Source: Weissella thailandensis (lineage in GTDB: Bacteria > Bacillota > Bacilli > Lactobacillales > Lactobacillaceae). From it: DNA of 64,000 nt. Of this stretch, positions 16,957-26,278 are shown piece by piece. A model generated the notes under the pieces. That model was not told the origin of the DNA, searched no databases, and was given only the letters and a program-made list of their open reading frames with translations. The stretch lies in the NCBI RefSeq assembly GCF_005405465.1, contig NZ_BJEC01000005.1, forward strand, positions 1-64,000. The letters are read 5' to 3'. Position numbers and translations under genes: made by a program. The stretch's first letter is position 1. Every line of letters starts with the position of its first letter.

Positions 16957-18279
16957 ATGCAAAAAAAATTAAGCTTAACAAATATCCTAGCTTATGCCAG
17001 TACTGACACGGCAGGAAATTTGCTTTATTGTACACTAACAAGTTTTATTCTATATTTCTATACCGATGTGTTTGGAATTTCTGTCGGTGCAGCCGGAACG
17101 ATTTTACTAGTTGCTCGTGTCATTGATTCATTAGATGCACCAATTTGGGGATTGATCATTGATCACACACATTCAAAGTATGGGCAAAGTCGACCATGGT
17201 TCTTGTGGTTAGCGGCACCCTTCGCTATCTTCTTGACGTTATCATTCTTGTCACCAGACTTATCATCAACTCAAAAAGGGATTTATGCCTTAGTGACTTA
17301 CTTGGTTACAGGAATTTCAACACCCATTACATCAATTTTGCCTAACTTAAGTAACGATTCTGATGAGCGTGTGAAGTTGAACTCTTACCGTATGGTTGGT
17401 GGAAACATTGGTTACTTCGTGACCGCATCATTTACCTTGCCATTAGTTGCTTTCTTTGGTGGTGGTAATGATCAAAGAGGTTTCGCTATTACAGCGGCTG
17501 TTTATTCGATTATTGGTTTCTTGATGTTCATCTTCGCTTTCGCAAAGACGCAAGAAATTAATAACACACCACAAGAAGTGCAAAGTATTCCAATTAAAGA
17601 TAGTTTCAAAGCAATGGCTGGTAACTGGCCATGGGTTATCATTGTTTTGGCCAACGTCATGTACTGGTTAGGAAATACGGTGCGTACATCAACAGTTATC
17701 TATTATGCACAATATAACTTAGGTCACTTAAACTATGCGTCATTACTAAATGGATTGGTGTTATTCCAAGTTGTTGGAAATATCCTAATTCCATTTATGG
17801 TTAGAAAATTCTCAAAGGGTCAAACTTTGATTATTGGTTTCTCAATTGCCTCACTTGGTCAAATTCTTATCGGTTTTGTCGGCAGTAACTTTGCGTTGAT
17901 TGCCGCAGCTTGGATTTTTACATCAATCGGAACTGGAATTGCCGTATCAATGCCATTTGCCATGTTGTCAGATACAGTGGATTATGGTGAGTGGAAGACA
18001 GGTATTCGTTCAGCAGGTTTCTTAACAGCGATTGGTAGTGCCTTCTGTATTAAGATGGGTTCAGGATTAGGTGGTTTCATCCCTTCTAAGATTATGGCTG
18101 CTGCTGGTTATGTGGCCCATAAGCAACAAACTGCATCTGCCTTAGCAAGTACCAAGTTTTCATTTGTTTGGTTACCAGCAATCTGCTTTATGATTGGTGC
18201 CGCTATTATGTTAGCTTATGCTAAGTATGAGAAGAAAGAAGATCAAATTAAGAAAGATTTGTTAGAACGCGTAAACTAA
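16957..18279 (+). CDS. GPH-family glycoside/sugar:cation symporter (MFS)
   Basis: A 440-residue, twelve-segment membrane protein of the glycoside-pentoside-hexuronide family, related to MelB and XynB/XylP-type carriers. It imports a sugar with H+ or Na+. Typical parts are the N-terminal YASTDTAGNLLYC stretch, WGLIIDHTHSKYGQSRPW in the loop after helix 2, and LSDTVDYGEWKTGIRSAG in the C-terminal half. It has no C-terminal PTS IIA-like domain, so it is not regulated by HPr phosphorylation. It starts 16 bases after the AraC gene and ends with a terminator. Substrate unknown; probably the same as that of the neighbouring glycosidase-like protein. Confidence 0.88.
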   Translation: MQKKLSLTNILAYASTDTAGNLLYCTLTSFILYFYTDVFGISVGAAGTILLVARVIDSLDAPIWGLIIDHTHSKYGQSRPWFLWLAAPFAIFLTLSFLSPDLSSTQKGIYALVTYLVTGISTPITSILPNLSNDSDERVKLNSYRMVGGNIGYFVTASFTLPLVAFFGGGNDQRGFAITAAVYSIIGFLMFIFAFAKTQEINNTPQEVQSIPIKDSFKAMAGNWPWVIIVLANVMYWLGNTVRTSTVIYYAQYNLGHLNYASLLNGLVLFQVVGNILIPFMVRKFSKGQTLIIGFSIASLGQILIGFVGSNFALIAAAWIFTSIGTGIAVSMPFAMLSDTVDYGEWKTGIRSAGFLTAIGSAFCIKMGSGLGGFIPSKIMAAAGYVAHKQQTASALASTKFSFVWLPAICFMIGAAIMLAYAKYEKKEDQIKKDLLERVN

Positions 18280-18291
18280 AAAATAAAGCTG

Positions 18292-18328
18292 AAGCTACTG
18301 AATTTTTCAATGAATTCGGTAGCTTTTT
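18292..18328 (+). terminator. Terminator of the carbohydrate cluster
   Basis: AAGCTACTGAATT and GAATTCGGTAGCTTTTT form the stem and U-run. Confidence 0.85.
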
Positions 18329-18389
18329 CATTGCTAAGAAAACAGAGTAACGACTGTAAGTGGTACAAACGAAAGGCTAGCATAAATAA

Positions 18390-18398
18390 TGCTATAAT
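18390..18398 (+). promoter_or_regulatory. Extended -10 promoter
   Basis: TGCTATAAT, 39 bases upstream of the ATG at 18437, with no obvious -35 box. Confidence 0.6.
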
Positions 18399-18436
18399 TT
18401 TTACATACTAATTTTGACATCAAGGGGGGATTTCAA

Positions 18437-19225
18437 ATGAGTAAGGGAGCATGAATCAGCACCATTGTTGTGTTATTAGTCGTTGGTTTGGGAGCAGGTG
18501 GCGTAGTATACGTCAACCATCAATCACAAGATAGAGCATTAAAAGAAGAACAAGCCAAAAATAGTTCATTATCTGAAAAAATTGATAGTTCAGACAAAAA
18601 GAAAGAAACCAGCGAAGAAAATTCGAGTTCGCAACAATCATCATCAAGTGTGAGTGAATCTTCGTCATCAAGTTCGGAGGAAACAAATACCAACGAACCA
18701 GTTAATTTAACGACATCACAAAAACAAGCCGTTAATAAAGCTTTTCTGAGTTGGGCATCAGACCGAGCTGAGGTTGGTAACATGGCAGTAACCGATTGGT
18801 ATTTTGATCATGGTGCAGCTGGTCGTGGAGATTGGTATGCAAATACAGCTGATGGTGAAGTCCAAGTTCAGGACCAGAATAACCCGGGACCATCCGCATT
18901 TCTGGTACATGCAATCGGTGGGTGTGTCTTCTTAACAATGAAAGATGGTTCTACCGGACAACAAGATGATGTTGTGGAGTCCATTGCTGGTGGATATGGG
19001 GATAAAGCCGATATGGATAAACCCATTACAAAATATATGCTTGGTGATAATGGAAAAGTTTATGAATTGAGACTAGATAAAGGTGATACCAGTTTAACCT
19101 CTGGATTCGGTGAATATACAGATGAAGGACAACGAGGTGACTACACCCCATCATATAGTTTTAAGGTGTCAGAAGATCAAGCTGCCCAAGCTGAGTTGCA
19201 AAAAATTCTAGCTGATTATCGTTAG
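18437..19225 (+). pseudogene. Secreted/membrane-anchored Ser-rich protein with in-frame TGA at codon 6
   Basis: A well-placed AGGGGGG site precedes ATG AGT AAG GGA GCA, but the sixth codon is TGA. The same frame then continues without interruption: a membrane segment (ISTIVVLLVVGLGAGGVVY), a Ser/Glu-rich linker (about residues 35-75) and a C-terminal domain with DWYFDHGAAGRGDWYAN and a C-terminal QAELQKILADY. A TGG (Trp) to TGA change would explain it, since Trp often borders signal segments. Use of a downstream TTG (about 18470) would still leave an anchor. I do not recognise the C-terminal domain; it looks like extracellular lactic acid bacterial proteins of unknown function. Confidence 0.65.
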
Positions 19226-19624
19226 TGATTGTGTAGCAGACTAGTTCGGGAAATATTTTCCCAAAAACCACTTGCAAACAATCATCAAATCAAGTAACTT
19301 ATTTATTAGATAATTATTAGAGAAAATGTGATGAAGAGAAGAGTAATTTCTAATTAGTTTGTCCAGAGAAGGTCGTAAGCTGAGAAGACCACAAGCGAAC
19401 AGAAACGAAGATGAACTCGGAGCAATAATAATTGTGCAAGCACTTATTACGGTTAGACCCGTTAACGTCTCACTTACAAATTAGTAAGTGAATGAGGTAC
19501 TTTTTGAAAAAAGGTACAAATTAAGGTGGTAACGCGAAGCTTTCGTCCTTGTATAAGGGGCGAAGGCTTTTTATTTGCAAAAGTTTTAGTCATTAAAATA
19601 GTTAAACCAATTGGGGGAAGTATC
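19226..19624. other. Intergenic region occupied mainly by the T-box leader
   Basis: Apart from the T-box leader at 19319-19577, about 90 bases of AT-rich promoter DNA remain. A TTGCAA (19272-19277) is the best -35 candidate. No gene is seen. Confidence 0.6.
19319..19577 (+). ncRNA. T-box leader controlling the M20 peptidase gene
   Basis: Stem I (about 19330-19420) contains the AGTA and distal AGAGAAGG/GAGAA features. The T-box sequence AAGGTGGTAACGCG is at 19523-19536, and a terminator follows at 19537-19574. The T-box is a slight variant, with GTAACG in place of the usual GTACCG. The specifier is not certain: ATG (Met) at 19411-19413 is followed by A, as in the trp leader here, while GAT (Asp) at 19410-19412 is the alternative. 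Uncharged tRNA would favour antitermination. Confidence 0.9.
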
Positions 19625-20776
19625 ATGGAAAAAGCAGAGAAAATTCAAATTTTACAAGATTTAATTGCCATTAATACTGTTAATGGTAACGAGTTGCCAA
19701 TTGCAACGTACATACAACAAGTATTGGCCGAACATAACATTACTGCGACGATTGATGAATTTGGGGATGGTCGTGCTAATTTACAAGCGACTATTGGCCA
19801 TGACAATGCTGATCACAAAGTGTTAGTCTTCTCAGGTCATAAAGACACGGTGTCAATTGATGATGAATCAGCTTGGCAACAACCACCATTTGGTGCGCAG
19901 ATTGTTGGTGATAAACTTTATGGTCGTGGCGCAGCAGATATGAAGAGTGGGTTAGCCGCTGAAATCATTGCACTGATTGAGTTATCTGAAAATCCTGAGG
20001 TAACGTTAAATGGAACGTTACGCTTTATTGCTACGGCGGGCGAAGAATTAGGTGCTCAAGGTGCTTATCGGTTAAACGAGCAACATGCTATTGATGATGC
20101 AGATGCCTTGGCGATTGGTGAGCCGACTGATGGTAAAATTATTTATGCCCACTCTGGTAGCTTTAATTATCGTATTACCAGTCAAGGACAAGCCGCTCAT
20201 AGTTCACGACCAGCCCAAGGAATTAACGCCATTCAAGGATTAGTTAATTACATTAACTTGGAAAAGGATTTGTTTGCAGATGCGCCTGAAGATCCTTACT
20301 TAGGCAATGTTCAACATAGTGTGACTGTGATTCGCGGTGGTGAGCAGGTAAATACTATTCCAGCAACAGCAGAATTACTTGGGAATATTCGACCAACGGA
20401 AGTATTTGATAACCAACATGTGATTGCGCGGATTGAAGAGACCTTGGCTAAGCTGAACCAACAATATGATGCTAAGTTAACATTAGAAATCATCCATAAT
20501 TTTGAGCCAGTTGAGACACCAAGTGACCATGAGTTTATTCAGATCGTTAAACAGGCTGCTCAGGATACATTTACTGATCGTGATGCTGTCTTATCAACAA
20601 TGAATGGTGCAACAGATGCCAGCGTCTTTGTTAAGAATAATCCCGGACTACCAACAGTTATTCTAGGCGCAGATGGGGATAACACATCGCACCAATTGAA
20701 TGAATACACGACGATTAGTAGTTACTTGTCATTGATTGAAACGTATCAACAAATTGCACGCGAGTTCTTAAAATAG
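19625..20776 (+). CDS. M20-family metallopeptidase / ArgE-DapE-type deacylase
   Basis: A 383-residue cytoplasmic di-zinc hydrolase of the ArgE/DapE/ACY1 group, which removes acyl groups from, or cleaves dipeptides of, amino acids. Metal and catalytic signatures are SGHKDTVS (about residue 75), GRGAADMKSG with the bridging Asp (about 105), TAGEELGAQG with the catalytic Glu (about 140) and a late His in DNTSHQLNE. The ATG at 19625 lies after the T-box terminator and has GGGGGAAG upstream; the earlier in-frame start would lie inside the terminator. T-box control shows the product serves supply of the amino acid matching the tRNA, possibly methionine or aspartate. Exact substrate unknown. Confidence 0.85.
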   Translation: MEKAEKIQILQDLIAINTVNGNELPIATYIQQVLAEHNITATIDEFGDGRANLQATIGHDNADHKVLVFSGHKDTVSIDDESAWQQPPFGAQIVGDKLYGRGAADMKSGLAAEIIALIELSENPEVTLNGTLRFIATAGEELGAQGAYRLNEQHAIDDADALAIGEPTDGKIIYAHSGSFNYRITSQGQAAHSSRPAQGINAIQGLVNYINLEKDLFADAPEDPYLGNVQHSVTVIRGGEQVNTIPATAELLGNIRPTEVFDNQHVIARIEETLAKLNQQYDAKLTLEIIHNFEPVETPSDHEFIQIVKQAAQDTFTDRDAVLSTMNGATDASVFVKNNPGLPTVILGADGDNTSHQLNEYTTISSYLSLIETYQQIAREFLK

Positions 20777-20789
20777 AATAAATCGACAC

Positions 20790-20837
20790 GCCATATAATA
20801 ATAGGCTTTAAAAAGCGTATATTATATGGCTTTTTTT
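20790..20837 (+). terminator. Intrinsic terminator after the M20 peptidase gene
   Basis: GCCATATAATA pairs with TATTATATGGC, followed by TTTTTTT. Confidence 0.88.
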
Positions 20838-20952
20838 GTGCCCAACTAAATGAATGCAATGTTATCAATGCTTACAAAGTAATTGACTCAACAGTTATAT
20901 GTGACTATTATTAAAAATAAGATAATTAAATGAGAAACGGAGGCGCCCTGAT

Positions 20953-22236
20953 ATGCAAAGCTTTAGTCAACGGCAAATCACTGCCAACATTGTCAAAGGT
21001 TCTTTGGGGAATATGATTGAATGGTTTGATTGGTACATCTATGCGTCATTTACAATTTATTTCGCACCCTCTTTTTTTCCAAGCACAGATCAGACCACGA
21101 AGCTACTGAGTGCGGCAGGTGTATTTGCGGTTGGCTTTTTGATGCGACCTTTGGGTAGCCTGATTATGGGGAAATTTGCTGACATACATGGTCGACGGGC
21201 TGCTTTGACATTATCAGTGACGATTATGGCAACTTGTTCAATGATTATTGCGTTGGTACCAAATTATCAAACGATTGGTATTTTTGCCCCAATTATCTTA
21301 GTCCTCGTGCGAATGATTCAAGGACTATCACTAGGTGGTGAATATGGTATCTCAGCGACCTATCTATCAGAAATGGCTTCACCTAATCGCCGGGGTTATT
21401 ATGCATCCTTCCAATATGTAACGTTGATTAGTGGGCAACTTGCTGCCTTAGCAATTCAGGGAATTTTGCAATTCTTCTTAAGTGAACCAGAACTACGCGC
21501 ATGGGGATGGCGAATTCCATTTGTCGTCGGGGCGTTAGGAGCTGTTTTAGTTCTCTATCTGCGTTTATCAATGGACGAGACGCAACAGTTTGAATCGACT
21601 GCCAATCAAAAAGATAAAGGTTCTCGTGGTTCATTGCGAGCACTGATGCAATATCCGGGTCAAGTACTGACAGTGATTGGCTTGACCTTTGGAGGAACGA
21701 TTGCCTTTTATACGTATACGACATACATGCAAAAATACATGATCAATACGCTTGGGCTACCTAATCGCACAGTCACAGCGATTAATTTCTTGGCGCTATT
21801 TATTTTTATGGTCCTCCAACCATTGTTTGGTGCGATTTCCGATAGAATTGGACGTAAACCGTTGTTGTATTGGTTTGGTATTATGGGGACGCTGCTAACG
21901 GTGCCAATATTTATCGGCTTGAAGTACTTCTCAAGTCCCATGATGGCTTTTCTATTAATGTTGGCTGGATTATTGATTGTCAGTGGTTACACATCTATTA
22001 ATGCCATTGTGAAGGCAGAAATGTTTCCAACTGAAATTAGAGCTTTAGGAGTTGGCTTACCATATGGCTTAACAGTCGCACTCTTTGGTGGAACGGTTGA
22101 ATATGTCGCCCTTTGGACTAAGAGTATTGGTCATGAAAATATTTTCTTCTTCTATGTTTCCTTTGCGATTTTAGTCAGTTTGTTAGTTTATGTCCGAATG
22201 CTTGAAACTTCAAAGAGTTCGCATTTAGAAAAATAA
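20953..22236 (+). CDS. MFS transporter, metabolite:H+ symporter (MHS) family
   Basis: A 427-residue, twelve-helix carrier of the MHS branch (KgtP, ProP, ShiA relatives). The signature opening NMIEWFDWYIYASF, the loop MGKFADIHGRRAAL and RMIQGLSLGGEYG fit well. It probably imports a carboxylate, amino acid or osmolyte with protons; the substrate cannot be read from the sequence. A GGAGG site lies 8 bases before the ATG. It is a single gene between two terminators. It is not in the T-box transcript, because the terminator after the M20 gene intervenes. Confidence 0.88.
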   Translation: MQSFSQRQITANIVKGSLGNMIEWFDWYIYASFTIYFAPSFFPSTDQTTKLLSAAGVFAVGFLMRPLGSLIMGKFADIHGRRAALTLSVTIMATCSMIIALVPNYQTIGIFAPIILVLVRMIQGLSLGGEYGISATYLSEMASPNRRGYYASFQYVTLISGQLAALAIQGILQFFLSEPELRAWGWRIPFVVGALGAVLVLYLRLSMDETQQFESTANQKDKGSRGSLRALMQYPGQVLTVIGLTFGGTIAFYTYTTYMQKYMINTLGLPNRTVTAINFLALFIFMVLQPLFGAISDRIGRKPLLYWFGIMGTLLTVPIFIGLKYFSSPMMAFLLMLAGLLIVSGYTSINAIVKAEMFPTEIRALGVGLPYGLTVALFGGTVEYVALWTKSIGHENIFFFYVSFAILVSLLVYVRMLETSKSSHLEK

Positions 22237-22246
22237 AAATGTTTTG

Positions 22247-22296
22247 AAAATAGCACAGTAAGACCATTATTTTTTGGCCTGACTGTGCTATTTTTG
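22247..22296 (+). terminator. Intrinsic terminator after the MHS transporter
   Basis: AAAATAGCACAGT pairs with ACTGTGCTATTTTT. Confidence 0.85.
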
Positions 22297-22322
22297 GATA
22301 CATATGTAACCAGTTGCAAAGG

Positions 22323-22342
22323 TGCAAATGTTATAATTTGCA
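22323..22342 (+). promoter_or_regulatory. Palindromic operator overlapping the nucleoside-operon promoter
   Basis: TGCAAAT, six bases, ATTTGCA. The extended -10 box TGTTATAAT (22329-22337) lies inside the palindrome, so a bound repressor would block RNA polymerase. The SorC/DeoR-type regulator at 25325-26278 is the nearest candidate. Downstream, AAGCGCTT at 22361-22368 has the core of a cre site. Confidence 0.55.
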
Positions 22343-22443
22343 CAGGTGAGAAAAAAGAAAAAGCGCTTGTTGTGAATATTCGAACCGTGCGACAATAGTA
22401 GCAGTATTTGTATAAAAAAAGGTATTTCGTGAGAGGGGACAAG

Positions 22444-23668
22444 ATGTTAATTGCTATTAATGTAATAAGCATCCTGGTATTTATCGGGGTGGCTTATCTA
22501 TTTTCGAATGATAAAAAGAACGTGCAGTGGAAATCTGTTGGTATCGTTCTGGTACTAGAGGTATTTTTGGCTTGGTTTTTTACACAGTTCAAAGCCGGTC
22601 AAATTGCTGTGCAAGGAGCCGCTGACGGCTTTAATTGGCTTATTGATGTGGCATCAGAAGGTATCGCATTTGCCCTACCAGATTGGTTAACGGCCAACAA
22701 TGGTGGACCTAATTTCGTAACTTCGGCTTTGCTACCAATTTTGCTAGTTGTGCCATTATTCGATATTTTAACTTATTTTGGTATTCTACCATGGATTATT
22801 AAGTGGATTGGAAAAGCATTGACTTTCATTACCGGACAACCTAAGTTTGAGGCATTTTTTTTCAATTGAAATGATGTTCTTGGGTAACACAGAGGTATTG
22901 GCGGTTTCTAAGAATCAGTTAGAGCGGATGTCAGCGAGACGTAATTTTACCCTAGCAATGATGTCGATGAGTTGTGTGACGTCAGCTATTATCGGTTCAT
23001 ATACCCAAATGGTGCCAGGAGAATACGTTTTGACCGCCGTACCGCTGAACATCTTGGGAGCTATCGTCATTACGGCAATTTTGAATCCAACCAAGGTTGA
23101 GCCTGAAGACGATGTGATTGTTAAGGTTGATTCACAAAATGGTAAGAAAGAACCATTTTTCTCATTCTTGGGGGATTCAATTCTTGGTGCGGGTAAGTTG
23201 ATTTTAATTATTACCGCAACGCTTATTTCTTTCGTCGCTTTGGCTGCATTAATTGATCGTCTATTTAGTTTGACTGGTTTCAACTGGTTGACGCTTGAAA
23301 ATATCTTTGGTGTTATTATGTTCCCATTTGCCTGGTTGTTAGGTTTCAATGTGCAAGATGCCTTCCAAATGGCCCAATATATGGGAACTAAGTTAGTGAC
23401 GAACGAGTTCGTGGTGATGGGAGATATCTCAAAATCAATTATGGCAAGTAAGGGACTATTTTCTAGTGAACATGCTCGAATTGTCATGACTGTATTCCTA
23501 ACGAGTTTCGCTAACTTTGGAACGATTGGTATGATTCTTGGTGCCTTTAAAGGTTTGGTCAACAAGGAAAAGAATGAATATATCAGTTCACGTGTCGGTT
23601 ACATGCTATTATCTGGTGTCCTTGTTTCATTGCTTTCAGCTGCAACAGCTGGACTGTTCGTTTGGTAA
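22444..23668 (+). pseudogene. Concentrative nucleoside transporter (NupC family), frameshifted
   Basis: Two reading frames together make one CNT-family nucleoside:H+ symporter of about 405 residues. The first frame runs to 22869 and ends FITGQPKFEAFFF. The second resumes with FFSIEMMFLGNTEVLAVS, the family's conserved core, and continues to 23668. The break is in a run of eight T at 22855-22862; seven T would restore the frame (GQPKFEAFFSIEMMF). The ATG at 22444 has a GAGGGG site. The gene heads a cluster with a nucleoside hydrolase and a Fic protein. Slippage in the T-run could still make some protein. A sequencing error is also possible. Confidence 0.85.
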
Positions 23669-23708
23669 ACATTAGTTAGGGTCGTTAACGATTTAAAGGA
23701 GGAATGTT

Positions 23709-24623
23709 ATGCCATCTGTAATATTAGATATGGATCCTGGTATTGATGATGCAGCCGCTATTGCGGTGGCGGTTAATCATCCGGATTTAGATGTTAAGTT
23801 AATTACGACGGTTGCTGGCAATGTTTCGGTAGATAAGACAACTAAAAATACGTTGAAGTTATTGTCATTTTTTAATAAGAATATTCCGGTAGCGATGGGC
23901 GCTAAGGCACCCTTGAAAAAGGAATTTGTGGATGCATCTGCCATCCATGGTAGTTCTGGTATGCCGGGTTATGATTTTCCTGAACCCCAAAAGGAACCCA
24001 TTGATTTATCGGCGGTTGAAGCTATTCACCAAGTGGTTGCACAAACGGATGAAAAAATAACACTGATTGCAACCGGGTCATATACCAATATTGCTGAGTT
24101 TATCCAACAATATCCCAATGATTTAGATCAGGTGGAACAGTTGATTTTAATGGGTGGCAGTATTTCCGGTGGTAATTGTAGTTCGGTTGCTGAGTTTAAC
24201 GTCTTTACAGATCCTGATGCAGCGAAGATCGTGTTCGAAGCACCAATCGAAAAGACGATGATTGGTTTGGATGTAACGCTGAAAGCATTGATCACGCCTG
24301 CGACCCTTAATACAATCAAGGACATGGGAAAGTCAGGCGATATGCTGTATAAAATTATTGCGGCATATGAAGATGTTCATGCGGGTGGTAAACCCATGCA
24401 TGATGTAAATACGATTCTGTACGCACTTGAGCCAGATTTAATTGTTACCAAGGAAATGAATATTGATGTGGCGACTGATGGTCCAGCAATTGGTGCGACC
24501 GTGGCTGATATCCAAAATAGATGGCATCAACCGGGTACGCATAATGCGAAGGTAGGTGTTGACATCGATGCCGAAAAGTTTAATCAATGGTTTATTGAAC
24601 AGGTAGAGCGCATGCAAAAATAA
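23709..24623 (+). CDS. Inosine/uridine-preferring nucleoside hydrolase
   Basis: A 304-residue cytoplasmic enzyme that splits the N-glycosidic bond of ribonucleosides to give base and ribose. The Ca-binding DMDPGIDDA motif is at residues 7-15, with further family blocks TTVAGNVSVDKTTKN, LIATGSYTNIAEF and MGGSISGGNCSSVAEFN. The C-terminal HDVNTILYALEP supplies the other aspartate ligand. An AAAGGAGGA site precedes the ATG. Position behind the nucleoside transporter fits uptake followed by hydrolysis for carbon and base salvage. Confidence 0.93.
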   Translation: MPSVILDMDPGIDDAAAIAVAVNHPDLDVKLITTVAGNVSVDKTTKNTLKLLSFFNKNIPVAMGAKAPLKKEFVDASAIHGSSGMPGYDFPEPQKEPIDLSAVEAIHQVVAQTDEKITLIATGSYTNIAEFIQQYPNDLDQVEQLILMGGSISGGNCSSVAEFNVFTDPDAAKIVFEAPIEKTMIGLDVTLKALITPATLNTIKDMGKSGDMLYKIIAAYEDVHAGGKPMHDVNTILYALEPDLIVTKEMNIDVATDGPAIGATVADIQNRWHQPGTHNAKVGVDIDAEKFNQWFIEQVERMQK

Positions 24624-24635
24624 CAGGGAAATTTT

Positions 24636-25244
24636 ATGGTAATGAAAAATAAGTTAGGTATCACGACTTCTGCTGAATTGGCCAGAGTTGAGGAAAAGCT
24701 GACTAAAAAGGCAGCTAAGCAACTTTATGACACTGGCGATATCGATAAGATTGAGATTGGAACTTTCGCAGGATTGGCGGCTATTCATAAATACTTATTC
24801 CAAGATGTTTATGAATTTGCTGGTGAAGTCCGTCAAGTAAATTTGGCCAAAGGTAGTTTTACATTTGCACCAGTCATGTATTTACAGCCATCATTAGCAT
24901 ATATTGATCAATTACCACAAAGCACATTTAATGAGATTATTGAAAAATATGTTGAAATGAATGTCGCGCATCCATTTAGAGAAGGGAATGGGCGTAGCAT
25001 GCGGATATGGTTAGATATGATATTACGGCATACGTTGGCAAAAGTTATTGATTGGTCAAAAATTGAAAAAGAAGATTATTTACTCGCCATGTCACGGAGC
25101 CCAATTAAAGATACAGAATTGAAACACCTAATTAGACATGCATTAACAGATGACATTAATGCCCGTGAAGTCTTCTTGAAGGGAATCGATCAGTCGTATT
25201 ATTATGAAGGATACGTAACCTATAACGTGGCAGATTTGGATTAG
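24636..25244 (+). CDS. Class III Fic-domain AMPylase with C-terminal inhibitory motif
   Basis: A 202-residue Fic protein that should transfer AMP to hydroxyl side chains of target proteins. The full catalytic motif HPFREGNGRSMR is at residues 112-123. Near the C-terminus SYYYEG (187-192) matches the inhibitory S-x-x-x-E-G motif, whose glutamate blocks ATP in class III enzymes such as the Neisseria Fic; they are regulated by oligomerisation (family knowledge). No antitoxin gene is next to it, as expected for self-inhibited Fic. It begins 12 bases after the nucleoside hydrolase and is probably in the same transcript, an unusual partner. Target unknown. Confidence 0.9.
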   Translation: MVMKNKLGITTSAELARVEEKLTKKAAKQLYDTGDIDKIEIGTFAGLAAIHKYLFQDVYEFAGEVRQVNLAKGSFTFAPVMYLQPSLAYIDQLPQSTFNEIIEKYVEMNVAHPFREGNGRSMRIWLDMILRHTLAKVIDWSKIEKEDYLLAMSRSPIKDTELKHLIRHALTDDINAREVFLKGIDQSYYYEGYVTYNVADLD

Positions 25245-25265
25245 ATACTTAATATATTTTTTTAT

Positions 25266-25306
25266 AAAAAGCGGTTGAGACAAAACAAGGTCTCAACCGC
25301 TTTTTG
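25266..25306. terminator. Bidirectional terminator between fic and the SorC-type regulator
   Basis: AAAAAGCGGTTGAGAC pairs with GTCTCAACCGCTTTTT. It serves both convergent genes. Confidence 0.93.
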
Positions 25307-25324
25307 TTAACTATCATAATGTAT

Positions 25325-26278
25325 TTAATATTTTTCCAACAAATCAATCGCTGTTTGTTTGTCCGTAATCAGAACATTCGCATAGCCACCAGTTAAAGCA
25401 CCATGAATCGAAATCAATTTCTTTTTGGCACCAGCAACTAAAATGGAATAATCCTTTTGACGAAGGTTGTCCAGGTCAATACCGATAGTGCGGTTGTCCA
25501 AATCTTGATTAACGATGTGTCCATTTTCATCAATAAAACGTGACACAATATCACCAACGGCACGTTCATGAATGGCATCAATTTCGTCGGGGTTTAGATA
25601 GCCAAGACCAAATAGCTGTTCGTGGTCTTGAATCGTTCCCGTTGTATAAATGGCGATGTTACTTTGCTTCCCAGTTTCATAAATTTCATGAATAAACTTG
25701 TCTTTAATGACGATGTCCTTGGTAATGGCATTATCGAGGAAAGTTGGTAATGGTAGGTTGATCGTGTTTGTATGAAAGGCTTGGGCAAATTTACGGTTAA
25801 TATCATTGGCATAATCACTCAAATCGGACTCTGACATCCCACCTTTTAGTTGCACAACTTTAACGTGGTTATGTTCGTTTGGAATGAGATGGGCGGCAAC
25901 GGCGTTTAAAGTACGTCCCCAACTGATACCGATAATATGATTATCTTCTACGATGTGATTGAGATATTCGGCAGTTAGTTTTCCTAACTTGTCATTGATG
26001 ATTTGGGTATCATCGATGAAGTTTTCGGCTACCAAGACGTCTTTTAGCTGATATTTTTTTTTAAGTTGTATTTGTAACAAACTCAAATCTTGTTTGGGGT
26101 CCATGACCTTTATTTGGACCAGTCCATTTTCCTTTGCAAAGGTTAATAGGCGGGAAATTGTTGGACGAGAAATTTTTAATTTTTCAGCAATTTCATTTTG
26201 GCTTAGGCCATCCTCATAGTACAAATGGCAAATTTCTAATGCTGTCTGAGTTTTGTTGGTAGTTGCTATATTGACCAT
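25325..26278 (-). CDS. SorC/DeoR-type (sugar-binding) transcriptional regulator
   Basis: A 317-residue regulator with an N-terminal helix-turn-helix (LSQNEIAEKLKISRPTISRLL, about residues 24-44) and a SorC-type effector domain related to phosphosugar isomerases (GISWGRTLNAVA near 124; VVQLKGGMSESD near 147; ALTGGYANVLITD near the end). The Bacillus subtilis deoxynucleoside regulator DeoR belongs to this family. Between the nucleoside genes and the PEP synthase gene it is a good candidate to control one or both. Upstream of its start, TGAACAAAAGTTCA resembles the known DeoR operator. Effector unproven. Confidence 0.85.
   Translation of the reverse strand: MVNIATTNKTQTALEICHLYYEDGLSQNEIAEKLKISRPTISRLLTFAKENGLVQIKVMDPKQDLSLLQIQLKKKYQLKDVLVAENFIDDTQIINDKLGKLTAEYLNHIVEDNHIIGISWGRTLNAVAAHLIPNEHNHVKVVQLKGGMSESDLSDYANDINRKFAQAFHTNTINLPLPTFLDNAITKDIVIKDKFIHEIYETGKQSNIAIYTTGTIQDHEQLFGLGYLNPDEIDAIHERAVGDIVSRFIDENGHIVNQDLDNRTIGIDLDNLRQKDYSILVAGAKKKLISIHGALTGGYANVLITDKQTAIDLLEKY

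Noticed and set aside
22915-23565. Open frame of 216 residues on the minus strand opposite the nucleoside transporter
   Set aside because: It is a shadow of the transporter gene; composition mirrors hydrophobic codons, with no start signal.
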